Assembly: GCA_023228085.1 (NCBI GenBank)
Contig: JALOBW010000002.1
Coordinates: 1 to 64,000, forward strand
Source of the DNA: a bacterium
GTDB lineage: Bacteria; Patescibacteriota; Minisyncoccia; Minisyncoccales; Minisyncoccaceae
Length of the DNA stretch: 64,000 bases
Reading direction: 5' to 3'
The notes under the pieces: generated by a model
The model's database searches: none
Told to the model about the DNA's origin: nothing
Seen by the model: only the letters and a program-made list of their open reading frames with translations
Part shown: piece after piece, positions 43,285 to 51,753 of the stretch
Layout of the letters: each line of letters opens with the position of its first letter
How positions within the stretch are numbered: position 1 is the stretch's first letter
Made by a program: the position numbers and the translations under genes

Positions 43285-44406
43285 ATGTATATAAAAGGTG
43301 TCGGAATGACGAAATTTGATTATTCTACTAAAAATTGGTGGGACTTTGCTTACGAGGCTAGTATAGAAGCTTTAAAGGATGCGAGTATGTCTATGGGTGA
43401 CATTGACGCAATTGTTTTTACAAGTATTTCAAGTGCAGCAGGTGGGGAACATCAGACTCATAAGGTATCTTTATTGTCCGATATTTTTAAAACAAATATC
43501 CCGATAATTGAAATTGCTTCAGTATGTGGGGGTGGAGGTGTTGCCCTATGGACAGCTCTTAAAATGAAAGGTTTTAAAAATGTAATGGTGTTGGCAGCAG
43601 AAAAATTTGCTGATAACAGGAGTGAAGTGGTGACTGATTGGATATTATCGGCAGCCGAAAAGGTTTATGAGCAAACAGAGGGTATGCTTTTCCCAACTCA
43701 AAATGCTTTGATTTGGCAGATGTATATGGAAAAATATGGTGCAACAATGGATGATCTGTCACTTATTGCTTATAAGAATCATCAAAATGCAGCCCTTAAT
43801 CCAAAAGCTTATTTTTATAAAAAACCAGTAGAAATAGAAAAAATAAAAAATTCTCCAGAAGTATCTTTTCCATTAAGATTAATGGACTGTTCTTTGTCGG
43901 TAAACGGAGGCGCAGCTGTGATAATCTCTAGTGATAAGTCCGACATTGAAGTAGTGGGATCGGGATTTGCTACTGACCATATTCTTACTTTTGGGAGAGA
44001 AAATATAACCCATTTTAAAGCAACTCAAATGGCAGCAAAAATCGCCTATGAGGATGCTGGTATAAAGCCCGAAAATATTGATTTAGCAGAAATCCATGAT
44101 GCTTTTACTTCGGTTGAATTAATTTCTTATGAGGACTTAGGATTTGCCGAAATGGGCAAAGGGGCAGATCTTATAAGGTCTGGAGAAATAAATAGAGATG
44201 GTAGTCTACCGATTAATGTCTCTGGTGGATTAAAGGCGAAAGGACACCCTATTTCGGCGACAGGATTGGCACAGGTATACGAAATAGTTCACCAACTTCG
44301 TGGTGATTGTGCAGAAAGACAGGTAAGAAAGCATGACATAGGATTGACTCATAATATCGGTGGTGCTGGGGGAAGCGTGACAGTCCATATTTTAAAAAAA
44401 ATTTAA
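43285..44406 (+). CDS. Archaeal-type thiolase (thiolase-like condensing enzyme)
   Basis: 373 aa, thiolase fold. Nucleophile C81 in ASVCGGGGVAL; H271 in EIHDAFTS; H321 in GHPISATG. The C-terminal acid/base Cys of classical thiolases (CxG) is replaced: THNIGGAGG at 355-363, and the HDCF Cys of SCP2-type thiolases is Ala. This matches archaeal thiolases that work with HMG-CoA synthase and a DUF35 protein. A DUF35 domain is encoded next, but no HMG-CoA synthase. In this operon it is the only Claisen-condensing enzyme seen. Whether it uses acetyl-CoA or malonyl-CoA is open. Confidence 0.88.
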   Translation: MYIKGVGMTKFDYSTKNWWDFAYEASIEALKDASMSMGDIDAIVFTSISSAAGGEHQTHKVSLLSDIFKTNIPIIEIASVCGGGGVALWTALKMKGFKNVMVLAAEKFADNRSEVVTDWILSAAEKVYEQTEGMLFPTQNALIWQMYMEKYGATMDDLSLIAYKNHQNAALNPKAYFYKKPVEIEKIKNSPEVSFPLRLMDCSLSVNGGAAVIISSDKSDIEVVGSGFATDHILTFGRENITHFKATQMAAKIAYEDAGIKPENIDLAEIHDAFTSVELISYEDLGFAEMGKGADLIRSGEINRDGSLPINVSGGLKAKGHPISATGLAQVYEIVHQLRGDCAERQVRKHDIGLTHNIGGAGGSVTVHILKKI

Positions 44407-44415
44407 TCAAAGTTT

Positions 44416-45441
44416 ATGGTTTTTTATAAGTGTAATAATTGTAATAAAAAGTGGCAGCAACCTGTCTCAATATGTCCGTTTTGCTTTTCAAAACTTGAAA
44501 GGATAAGAACGGAAAAATTAAAAGTTATTGCCAGCTCAAAAGTTGTAATTCCTAGTCTTTTGCATCCAAAAATACCTTATTATGCTTTGCTTATTGAAGA
44601 CGAATGCGGTAATAAATTTGCTTATAAGTCTATGAAAGATAGAAGAGTTGGGGATTCGCTAGAATTTGCTTCCTCTGATAATAGAGATGCGGTGGTGATA
44701 TGGAAAGCAAACTATGACTTACTAGATGCAATAGAAAATATAGTAAAACTGGCAAAACTAGAAATAAGAAAAGATTCAAAAATTTTAGTGTTGCCAACCC
44801 TAGTTGAACCAGTGCATAATCATTTTCACGAGAATACTTCTTTGGAATTTCTGGATGCTATCCTTACTTATTTGGAGAATGTGGGTGTTAGAAAAATAAA
44901 AATTGCGACCCAATCTCTTAGCGATAAACCGATAGAAATATTAGCTCAAAAATCGGGCTTGCTTGATGTGTGTATAAAACACAAATTAACTCCATTTGAT
45001 TTGGCTAATTCGGGATTTGATAATCAAGGAAGTATTCATATTTCTCGTGAGGTTAAGGAAAATGATTTGTTGTTAAATCTATCTGCGCTAAAATCAGGAA
45101 AGTCTTCGTCAAATGAAAATGCTATGAGACTCATAGAAAAAAGTAATTATGAGGCACTGAGATATTTGTACTCTGAAGAATATATTTTTAAAGCATTATC
45201 TAGTATTGATAATATGTTTATTTTTGGCGAAGCTATACATCCTCAGAGAACGGATAAGTTTCCAGTGTTTAGAAGTTTAATATTCGGAAGTAGAAATCCG
45301 GTTAATTTGGATGCGGTTTTTAATAATACAGGAATGGTAAATAATTTACCAAAATATTTGAGAGACACAAAAGTAGATCAAATTAAAATAATCGGAAGAG
45401 AAATTGATGAGGTTAAGAGAAATATAGATTTAATATTATAA
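44416..45441 (+). CDS. DUF35 (zinc ribbon-OB) fused to DUF362
   Basis: 341 aa. The N-terminal zinc ribbon C6-x2-C9...C20-x2-C23 and an OB-like strand region (about 35-95) fit DUF35/ChsH2, the acyl-CoA-binding partner of archaeal thiolases. From about 115 the protein resembles DUF362: VLPTLVEPVHNHFHENTSLEFLDAIL, KIKIATQS, LLLNLSALKSGKSS, RSLIFGSRNPVNLDAV. I do not know this fusion. The DUF362 part lacks ferredoxin-like cysteines. Inferred scaffold presenting acyl-CoA to the thiolase; the role of DUF362 is unknown. Confidence 0.8.
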   Translation: MVFYKCNNCNKKWQQPVSICPFCFSKLERIRTEKLKVIASSKVVIPSLLHPKIPYYALLIEDECGNKFAYKSMKDRRVGDSLEFASSDNRDAVVIWKANYDLLDAIENIVKLAKLEIRKDSKILVLPTLVEPVHNHFHENTSLEFLDAILTYLENVGVRKIKIATQSLSDKPIEILAQKSGLLDVCIKHKLTPFDLANSGFDNQGSIHISREVKENDLLLNLSALKSGKSSSNENAMRLIEKSNYEALRYLYSEEYIFKALSSIDNMFIFGEAIHPQRTDKFPVFRSLIFGSRNPVNLDAVFNNTGMVNNLPKYLRDTKVDQIKIIGREIDEVKRNIDLIL

Positions 45442-45454
45442 AAATATAAAAAAA

Positions 45455-46195
45455 ATGTTAACTAGTAAAACTATTTTAATAACAGGAGCCTCTCAAGGAA
45501 TAGGAAAAGCAATAGCATTAAAACTTGCATCACAAGGAGCTCAAATAGCTCTTAATGATATTGAGCAACAAAAAGCTAACCTTGAAAAAACAGCTTGTGA
45601 AATAAGAGATGCTGGTGGAATTGCAGAGATATTTATTGCTGATATTTCAAAATTTGATCAAGTGGAAAATATGGCGAAACAGATTGAATCAAAATTTAAA
45701 AAACTTGATTCGGTAGTAAATAATGCTGGAATATGCCAAGACAGAACTTTGGCTAAGATGACTTATGAAGAATGGCAACGTGTCTTAGATATAAACTTAA
45801 CAGGCGTTTTTAATGTGACAAAATTAGTTTTGCCTCTGATTGTTTTAAGTAGAGGTAGCATAGTGAATGTTTCTTCAATTGTGGGACAAAGAGGCAATTT
45901 TGGGCAGACTAATTATTCTGCTTCAAAAGCAGGTATAATCGGCTTTACAAAATCACTTGCAAAAGAAGTAGGAAGATTAGGAGTAAGAGTAAATGCAATT
46001 GCTCCTGGATTTATAGAAACAAGAATGGCTGAAACCATTCCCGAAGAGATGCAAATTGCAGTAAAACGATTAACTTCTTTGGCTAGATTTGGAAAACCGG
46101 AAGAAGTTGCTAACACTGTATCTTTTCTTATTTCTGACGAAGCAAGTTTCATTACAGGATCAGTAATAAATGTTGATGGAGGATTATCTATATAG
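45455..46195 (+). CDS. fabG: 3-oxoacyl-thioester reductase, FabG-like SDR
   Basis: 246 aa. NADP(H)-type TGASQGIGKA, NNAGICQDR, catalytic Ser-Tyr-Lys (VSSIVGQ, YSASKAG), C-terminal SFITGSVINVDGG. Reduces 3-oxoacyl to 3-hydroxyacyl thioesters. Many FabG enzymes accept CoA as well as ACP substrates, which fits the lack of an ACP gene here. Confidence 0.93.
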   Translation: MLTSKTILITGASQGIGKAIALKLASQGAQIALNDIEQQKANLEKTACEIRDAGGIAEIFIADISKFDQVENMAKQIESKFKKLDSVVNNAGICQDRTLAKMTYEEWQRVLDINLTGVFNVTKLVLPLIVLSRGSIVNVSSIVGQRGNFGQTNYSASKAGIIGFTKSLAKEVGRLGVRVNAIAPGFIETRMAETIPEEMQIAVKRLTSLARFGKPEEVANTVSFLISDEASFITGSVINVDGGLSI

Positions 46196-46199
46196 AGCT

Positions 46200-47708
46200 A
46201 TGTTGTACACAAAAAAACAAATAAAGGAGTTAATACCTTACGATGATTCATTCTTGTGGGTAGATGAGGTAGAAAAAATTGAAAGTAATAGTATTGTTGC
46301 ATACAAGCAAACATCAAAAGATGATGAATATTTTAAAAGTCATTTTGTAGATTTTCCTCTAATGCCAGGTGTATTGGTAGTAGAGGGAATTGCTCAAACT
46401 GGGACAATATTACTACGGGAAAGAATGGGGAAAGAAAATAGAAAAAAGCATTTACTTGCTTATCAAGTAAGAAGTGCGTTTTTTTATGAGATAATTTTAC
46501 CAGGAAGTAGAATAGAGTATAGAGTTAGAATGCTTGGAATGTATAATGAAAAAATAGCTAACTTCATTGGAGAAGCATACTGTGAAAACAGTAAAAAGTG
46601 TGAGGTAAGGTTTAGTGTTGCGATAATTGATAAAACTGAATTAGAAAAAAAGACTGAAGACGTTAGACAGAAAGAGAAGGGCGGAAATATTTTAAAAATG
46701 AGTAGTTTACCAGCTTTAAAGATAGGAAATATTTTTTCTCCAATTCCAATAATACAAGGGGGAATGGCAGTAAGAGTTTCTCTTCACAAATTAGCTGGAA
46801 ATGTTGCTAAAGAAGGCGGGGTGGGGATTATAGCAATCTCGGGAATGAGAGACCCTCAAGAAGTAAAAAATGAAATCAGGAAGGCGAGAGAAATAGCTGG
46901 GAAAAAGGGAACAATCGGGATAAACATAATGGGTGTCATCGGACAATTCCAAAATTTACTTGGAGCTGCACTAGAAGAAGGGGTTGATTTGGTTATACAG
47001 GGAGCGGGTTCTAGAAATGACATTTTTGAAATGTCAAAGAAATATAATGTGCCAGTTTTTATAATTGCATCTTCAGCAAAAGTTGCAAAAAAAGCAGAAG
47101 AGGCTGGAGCAAGTGCAGTTGTGATAGAGGGATGCGACGCTGGTGGGCATCTTGGCTTTCCCGAAGGTCATCCTTTTCGCAAAACTATTGATATAGTCAA
47201 AGAAACTGTTAAGGAGATAAAAATTCCAATTATTGCTGCTGGAGGAATATTTGATGGAAAGGATATAGTAAATATGCTCAGGGCTGGGGCAAAGGGCGTT
47301 CAAATGGCAACACGCTTTGTCGCAACCGATGAATGTGATGCAGATAAGGAATTCAAAAAGGCATATATATCAGCAAAAGAAGAAGATGTTGTAATTATAA
47401 AATCTCCAGTTGGATTACCGGGCAGGGCAATAAAAAACACTTTTGTTGAAAAACTAATGAATAATAATGCTCCAAGTGTTAATCTATCGGAATGTGAGGG
47501 GTGTATCGGTCCTGTATGTGATAAAACATATTGTATTTTAAAAGCTTTGGAAAATGCCAGAAAGGGTGATATGAAAAATGGACTTGTCTTTGCTGGAAGT
47601 AATGTATTTAGAATCAAGAAAATTATAAGTGTACGAGAATTAATGAATGAATTGGTGAAGCAAGCGAATCAGATTTTATCAAAAGACCCTTTAATTCAAT
47701 ATATTTAA
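46200..47708 (+). CDS. Fusion of FabZ-like dehydratase and FabK-like enoyl reductase
   Basis: About 502 aa from ATG 46200, 4 nt after the fabG stop (ATG 46170/46176 would overlap it). The N-terminal hot-dog domain (about 1-140) has HFVDFPLMPGVLVVEGIAQ with the catalytic His and Glu of FabZ. After a Lys/Glu linker (about 145-165), a FMN TIM barrel has IIQGGMAVRVSLHKLAGN, GCDAGGHLGFPEGHP, PIIAAGGIFDG and GVQMATRFVAT as in FabK. A Cys-rich CEGCIGPVCDKTYC occurs near the end. Would dehydrate and reduce in one chain. Confidence 0.88.
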   Translation: MLYTKKQIKELIPYDDSFLWVDEVEKIESNSIVAYKQTSKDDEYFKSHFVDFPLMPGVLVVEGIAQTGTILLRERMGKENRKKHLLAYQVRSAFFYEIILPGSRIEYRVRMLGMYNEKIANFIGEAYCENSKKCEVRFSVAIIDKTELEKKTEDVRQKEKGGNILKMSSLPALKIGNIFSPIPIIQGGMAVRVSLHKLAGNVAKEGGVGIIAISGMRDPQEVKNEIRKAREIAGKKGTIGINIMGVIGQFQNLLGAALEEGVDLVIQGAGSRNDIFEMSKKYNVPVFIIASSAKVAKKAEEAGASAVVIEGCDAGGHLGFPEGHPFRKTIDIVKETVKEIKIPIIAAGGIFDGKDIVNMLRAGAKGVQMATRFVATDECDADKEFKKAYISAKEEDVVIIKSPVGLPGRAIKNTFVEKLMNNNAPSVNLSECEGCIGPVCDKTYCILKALENARKGDMKNGLVFAGSNVFRIKKIISVRELMNELVKQANQILSKDPLIQYI

Positions 47709-47713
47709 AAAAT

Positions 47714-48655
47714 ATGTTTGAAAATAATAGAATCACAAAAATATTAAATATTAAATATCCAATAATTCAAGGAGGGATGGCTGGTGTTTCGGATTCAAAT
47801 CTTGTAGCAGCTGTTTCTAATGCAGGAGGGCTCGGTATTATTGGATCTGGATTTGCATCTCCCTCATGGTTAGTTGAAGAAATAAGAAGGACGAAGGATT
47901 TAACTGATAAACCTTTTGGTGTGAATTTGTTGATGCAAAATCCTAATGTTGGAGAGTTAGTAAAAGTTATAATCAGTGAAAAGATTCCAGTGGTTTTCAC
48001 TGGGGGTGGCAATCCTTTGCCTGTTGCTCCTTATTTTAAACAACACAAAATAAAAATAATTCCAGTGGTGCCGACAATAAGATTGGCTAAGAAAATGGAA
48101 CAGAGTGGTATGGATGCTGTTGTAGTTGAGGGCTTAGAGTCTGGTGGACATATTGGTGAAAATACTACTTTTTGCTTAGTACCACAAGCTGCAAGTATTA
48201 TAAAAGATATTCCAGTTATTGCTGCAGGCGGAATCTACAATGATAAAACTTTTGCTGCTGCACTTATGCTTGGTGCCGAAGCTGTACAAGTAGGGACACG
48301 TTTTATGGCAACCGAAGAATGTTCAATTCATGAAAACTATAAGCGGGCAATAATTGATGCAACAGACGAAGACGTCACAGTTATCGGAAGATTTACTGGG
48401 CATCCTATTAGAGCGATTAAGAATAAACTTACTGATAATATTAAGAGCATGGAAGAAAAAAATCCATTTCCCGAAGAGATAAATTCCGAAAGATTCGCAG
48501 GTAATAAGGGTTCAGCAAATATAGATTTAATGCCAATATTATCAGGAATTGACGCAGGGGGAATAAAAGAAATTAAAACCTGTAAGGAAGTAATTGAGGA
48601 AATGATTTTTGGTGCCGAAAAATTATTTGAAAAAGGATGTGATTTATTGAAGTAG
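47714..48655 (+). CDS. fabK: Enoyl-acyl thioester reductase II, FabK family
   Basis: 313 aa FMN-dependent NAD(P)H enzyme. YPIIQGGMAGVSDSNLVAAVSNAGGLG, GVNLLMQNPNV, VEGLESGGHIGE, PVIAAGGIYND and VQVGTRFMATEEC are all FabK-like. A second FabK next to the fused one, so the two may differ in chain length or thioester preference. Confidence 0.92.
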   Translation: MFENNRITKILNIKYPIIQGGMAGVSDSNLVAAVSNAGGLGIIGSGFASPSWLVEEIRRTKDLTDKPFGVNLLMQNPNVGELVKVIISEKIPVVFTGGGNPLPVAPYFKQHKIKIIPVVPTIRLAKKMEQSGMDAVVVEGLESGGHIGENTTFCLVPQAASIIKDIPVIAAGGIYNDKTFAAALMLGAEAVQVGTRFMATEECSIHENYKRAIIDATDEDVTVIGRFTGHPIRAIKNKLTDNIKSMEEKNPFPEEINSERFAGNKGSANIDLMPILSGIDAGGIKEIKTCKEVIEEMIFGAEKLFEKGCDLLK

Positions 48656-48659
48656 CACT

Positions 48660-49319
48660 ATGAATACACTAACATCATTTTTTTGTAAGATTTTTTTGGC
48701 TCCAATAGTAAGTATACTATTTGTAAAAGGAGTTAAAGGAACGGAGAATTTTCCAAAAACAAACTTTATATTAGCATCTAATCATCAAAGCTATCTTGAT
48801 ATAATAATTTCGGCTTACTCTTGTGTTCCTAGAAAATTTGTTTTTATAGGACAAATAGATAAAGGAAAAGGATTTTTAGCAATATTACGTGATATTTTAT
48901 ATTTTTTTGGAGGAGTTATCGGAGTTGATAGACATAATGAAGCTTCAAAGAAAAACGCTATTAAGCTAGCTATTGATCACCTTAAAAATGGATATTCTTT
49001 AATTATTTATCCAGAAGGAAAAAGGAGTACTGATGGAACAATACAGGGTGGAAAATGGGGAGTAGCAAGACTTTTTCTTGAAACGGGAATTCCGATTATT
49101 CCAGCCCGTATTGATGGAGCCTATGAGCTTTTTCCACCGAGAGGCAAGATGAAAATTAAAAGAAATATTTCTTTTACAATCGGAAAACCATTAGATTTAA
49201 AAGATTATTTTGAAAAAGCAAGATGGCTGGATAGTACAAGTGATGAATATAAAGAAATATGTATTATTATTACTGAAAAATTAATGGATTCAATAAGAAA
49301 TTTATCTTATGAAAATTAA
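48660..49319 (+). CDS. plsC: 1-acylglycerol-3-phosphate acyltransferase family (PlsC)
   Basis: 219 aa. Block I NHQSYLD (HX4D), block III YPEGKRSTDG, block IV PIIPARIDGAY. Hydrophobic N-terminus anchors it at the membrane. Transfers acyl groups to lysophosphatidate. In this operon it links acyl-chain production to phospholipid assembly. No PlsX/PlsY/PlsB in the window. Overlaps accC by 11 nt. Confidence 0.92.
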   Translation: MNTLTSFFCKIFLAPIVSILFVKGVKGTENFPKTNFILASNHQSYLDIIISAYSCVPRKFVFIGQIDKGKGFLAILRDILYFFGGVIGVDRHNEASKKNAIKLAIDHLKNGYSLIIYPEGKRSTDGTIQGGKWGVARLFLETGIPIIPARIDGAYELFPPRGKMKIKRNISFTIGKPLDLKDYFEKARWLDSTSDEYKEICIIITEKLMDSIRNLSYEN

Positions 49320-50829
49320 TAAAATTCTAATTGCCAATAGGGGAGAAATTGCATTACGAATAATAAGAACCTGCAAGGAAATGGGTATTCACTCTATAGC
49401 TTTGTGCCCACAAAAAGGCATGGAGGATAATTTCTTTGAAACAAGATTGGCTGACGAATACTGTTTTTTGGAAAGAGAAGGATCTCAAGGGTATTTGGAT
49501 ATAAAAAGAATAATAGAAATAGCCAAAGAAAAAAAAGTAGATGCGATTCATCCTGGATACGGCTTCTTAGCCGAAAACACTAATTTTGCACAGGAATGCG
49601 AGAAAAATAAAATAATATTTATAGGTCCTAATCATAGTGTTTTGAGAAAGTTTGAAGACAAAGTAGAAGCTAAAAAGATTGCAAAAAAGATTGGCATGCC
49701 CACATTAGATGCTAGTAGTTCTACAATTAAAACGAAGAAAGAACTATTAGATGCCGCAAAAAGAATAAAACCACCATTTATACTAAAAGCGCAACGAGGA
49801 GGGGGTGGTATGGGAATAAGAGTTATTAATGGACAAGCAACAAGTGGAGAATTATTTGCTGCTATTCTGAGTATTCAAAAGCAAATGTCAATGGGCTTTT
49901 CTGATGTAGATTTTTTTCTGGAAAAGTATCTTCCCGAAGCAAGACATATAGAATTTCAGGTGATATGCGATGGGGAAAATGCTATTTATTTGGGGGAGAG
50001 AGATTGTACAATTCAAAGAAGATTTCAAAAGCTGATAGAAGAAGCACCTTCATCATTTATTAATAATGATTTGCGTAAAACAATGGGAGAATGGGCTGCT
50101 AAAATATGCCAAGAGGTAAAATATAAAGGAGCAGCAACAGTAGAATTTTTGATGGACAAAGATAAAAATTTTTACTTCATGGAAGTTAATCCCAGAATAC
50201 AAGTTGAGCATCCAATCACAGAAGCAATAACGGGAATAGACATAGTAGAGGAGCAGATAAAAATTGCTCAAGGGGACAAGTTATCTTTAAAACAAAAAGA
50301 TATTTCTTTTAATGGATGGGCTATTGAAGTAAGAATAAATGCTGAAGATCCTTCTAAGAATTTTCAACCGACACCAGGTGTCGTTCAAAAATTTATTCCA
50401 GTACAAGGGCAGGGTGTATTTGTACATAGTTTTCTTCATGATGGTCAAAGTATATATCCATACTTTGATTCGCTATTAGCAAAATTAATAGTTTGGGGAA
50501 GGACTAGAGATGAAGCCATAATTAAATTGAAACGAGCACTAGGTGAAACTATTATTGAAGGTATTCCAACGACTATTCCTTTTTTTGAAGAAGTTTTGAA
50601 AAATAATGATTTTAAAAAAGGAAATTTTTATACTAATTTTATTGAGAAAACCGAGATACTTAATCAGTTAGTTTGCAGACCGCTAAAGAATCAATCAATA
50701 CACTCTTCTGTTGAGGAAGAGGAGCTAGCAAATCTTATTTTTCATATTTATACAAATGTAAAGAGAAATAATTTGGGAAAACATAAAAAAAATTCTTCAT
50801 GGAAAAATAGTTTAAGACAAAGCATATAA
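49309..50829 (+). CDS. accC: Biotin carboxylase
   Basis: 506 aa ATP-grasp enzyme. KILIANRGEIALRIIRTCKEMG, HPGYGFLAENTNFA, KAQRGGGGMGIRV, EVNPRIQVEHPITEAITGID. Carboxylates the biotin on BCCP with bicarbonate and ATP. The last 50 residues are a basic extension. Encoded with separate BCCP, ligase and carboxyltransferase genes, so the complex is of the multi-subunit acyl-CoA carboxylase type. Confidence 0.95.
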   Translation: MKINKILIANRGEIALRIIRTCKEMGIHSIALCPQKGMEDNFFETRLADEYCFLEREGSQGYLDIKRIIEIAKEKKVDAIHPGYGFLAENTNFAQECEKNKIIFIGPNHSVLRKFEDKVEAKKIAKKIGMPTLDASSSTIKTKKELLDAAKRIKPPFILKAQRGGGGMGIRVINGQATSGELFAAILSIQKQMSMGFSDVDFFLEKYLPEARHIEFQVICDGENAIYLGERDCTIQRRFQKLIEEAPSSFINNDLRKTMGEWAAKICQEVKYKGAATVEFLMDKDKNFYFMEVNPRIQVEHPITEAITGIDIVEEQIKIAQGDKLSLKQKDISFNGWAIEVRINAEDPSKNFQPTPGVVQKFIPVQGQGVFVHSFLHDGQSIYPYFDSLLAKLIVWGRTRDEAIIKLKRALGETIIEGIPTTIPFFEEVLKNNDFKKGNFYTNFIEKTEILNQLVCRPLKNQSIHSSVEEEELANLIFHIYTNVKRNNLGKHKKNSSWKNSLRQSI

Positions 50830-50831
50830 AT

Positions 50832-51218
50832 ATGGATTTTGATATAAGAATAAAAGGTAAAAATTATAATATTAAAATAATAGAGAACAATGATGATCTT
50901 TCTGTTAAAGTTGGAGATAAATCATTTAATTTTGGAAAGGAAAAAAAAATAAAAAAAAATGAAAACAGCATAAGTGATTTTGGAAAACAGCAAAGGCAAC
51001 TATTAAATAAGGAAATAAAGGCTTCTATTTCTGGAGAGGCTTCAGAAATATTTGTAAAAAGCGGTGATTCAATAAAGACTGGACAAAAAATATTAACATT
51101 GCTTGCAATGAAAATGGAAAACGAAATTATCTCCGATAATGATGGAAAAATAAAGAAAATAATGGTCAAGCCTTCTCAGAGCGTAAGAGAAGGAGAGGTA
51201 TTAGTTATTTTAGAGTAA
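50832..51218 (+). CDS. accB: Biotin carboxyl carrier protein
   Basis: 128 aa. The N-terminal part (1-60) is Lys/Asn-rich. The C-terminal biotinyl domain has KASISGEASEIFVKSGDSIKTG, the biotinylated Lys in LLAMKMENEI (about 94), and ends EGEVLVILE. Carries carboxybiotin between the biotin carboxylase and carboxyltransferase. Confidence 0.93.
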   Translation: MDFDIRIKGKNYNIKIIENNDDLSVKVGDKSFNFGKEKKIKKNENSISDFGKQQRQLLNKEIKASISGEASEIFVKSGDSIKTGQKILTLLAMKMENEIISDNDGKIKKIMVKPSQSVREGEVLVILE

Positions 51219-51219
51219 T

Positions 51220-51750
51220 ATGAGCTTAAATGTAATTGAATTTGAGGATATTCCTTCCACTAATACTAAAGCAAAGGAACTTGCTATTGATTGTGATTAT
51301 TGGACGATAGTGGTGGCAAAGAAACAAACGGATGGACACGGGACCAAGAACAAAAATTGGTTTTCGCCTCAAGGAGGGTTATATTTTTCCATAATTATGC
51401 CACCAGCAAATATTAATGATTTAAGAATAATGACAATGCTTTCTGCGTTTGCGGTTGCAATTGCTATAAAAAATAACTTTGCTCTTGAGCCAATGATAAA
51501 ATTACCAAATGATGTCTATATAAATGGAAGAAAGTTTTGCGGTATTCTTACAGAGAATATTGTTAAGGGAGATAAAATAAGCTCTGTAATAGGTATAGGT
51601 ATCAATACTAATATTTGTAATTTTCCTAGTGATATATCTAATACGGCAACATCTATTGCGAATGAGTTAAAAGTTATCATTGATAATAGAAAAATAATGG
51701 AAGAGATTATTGAAAATATAAGATTATATTTTAACGAAATTAAAAAATAA
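51220..51750 (+). CDS. birA: Biotin protein ligase without DNA-binding domain
   Basis: 176 aa. IPSTNTKAKE, GHGTKNKNWFSPQGGLYFS (GRGRxxRxW-like biotin loop), KLPNDVYINGRKFCGIL, IGIGINTN. Attaches biotin to the BCCP Lys. No N-terminal winged helix, so it is not a BirA-type repressor. Lies between its substrate and the carboxyltransferase, 1 and 3 nt away. No biotin synthesis genes here, so biotin is presumably imported. Confidence 0.92.
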   Translation: MSLNVIEFEDIPSTNTKAKELAIDCDYWTIVVAKKQTDGHGTKNKNWFSPQGGLYFSIIMPPANINDLRIMTMLSAFAVAIAIKNNFALEPMIKLPNDVYINGRKFCGILTENIVKGDKISSVIGIGINTNICNFPSDISNTATSIANELKVIIDNRKIMEEIIENIRLYFNEIKK

Positions 51751-51753
51751 CTT

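Noticed and set aside
43285..44406. Thiolase as part of a mevalonate route
   Set aside because: No HMG-CoA synthase, reductase or kinase genes nearby; the downstream genes are FabG/FabZ/FabK/ACC, so an acyl-chain role fits better.
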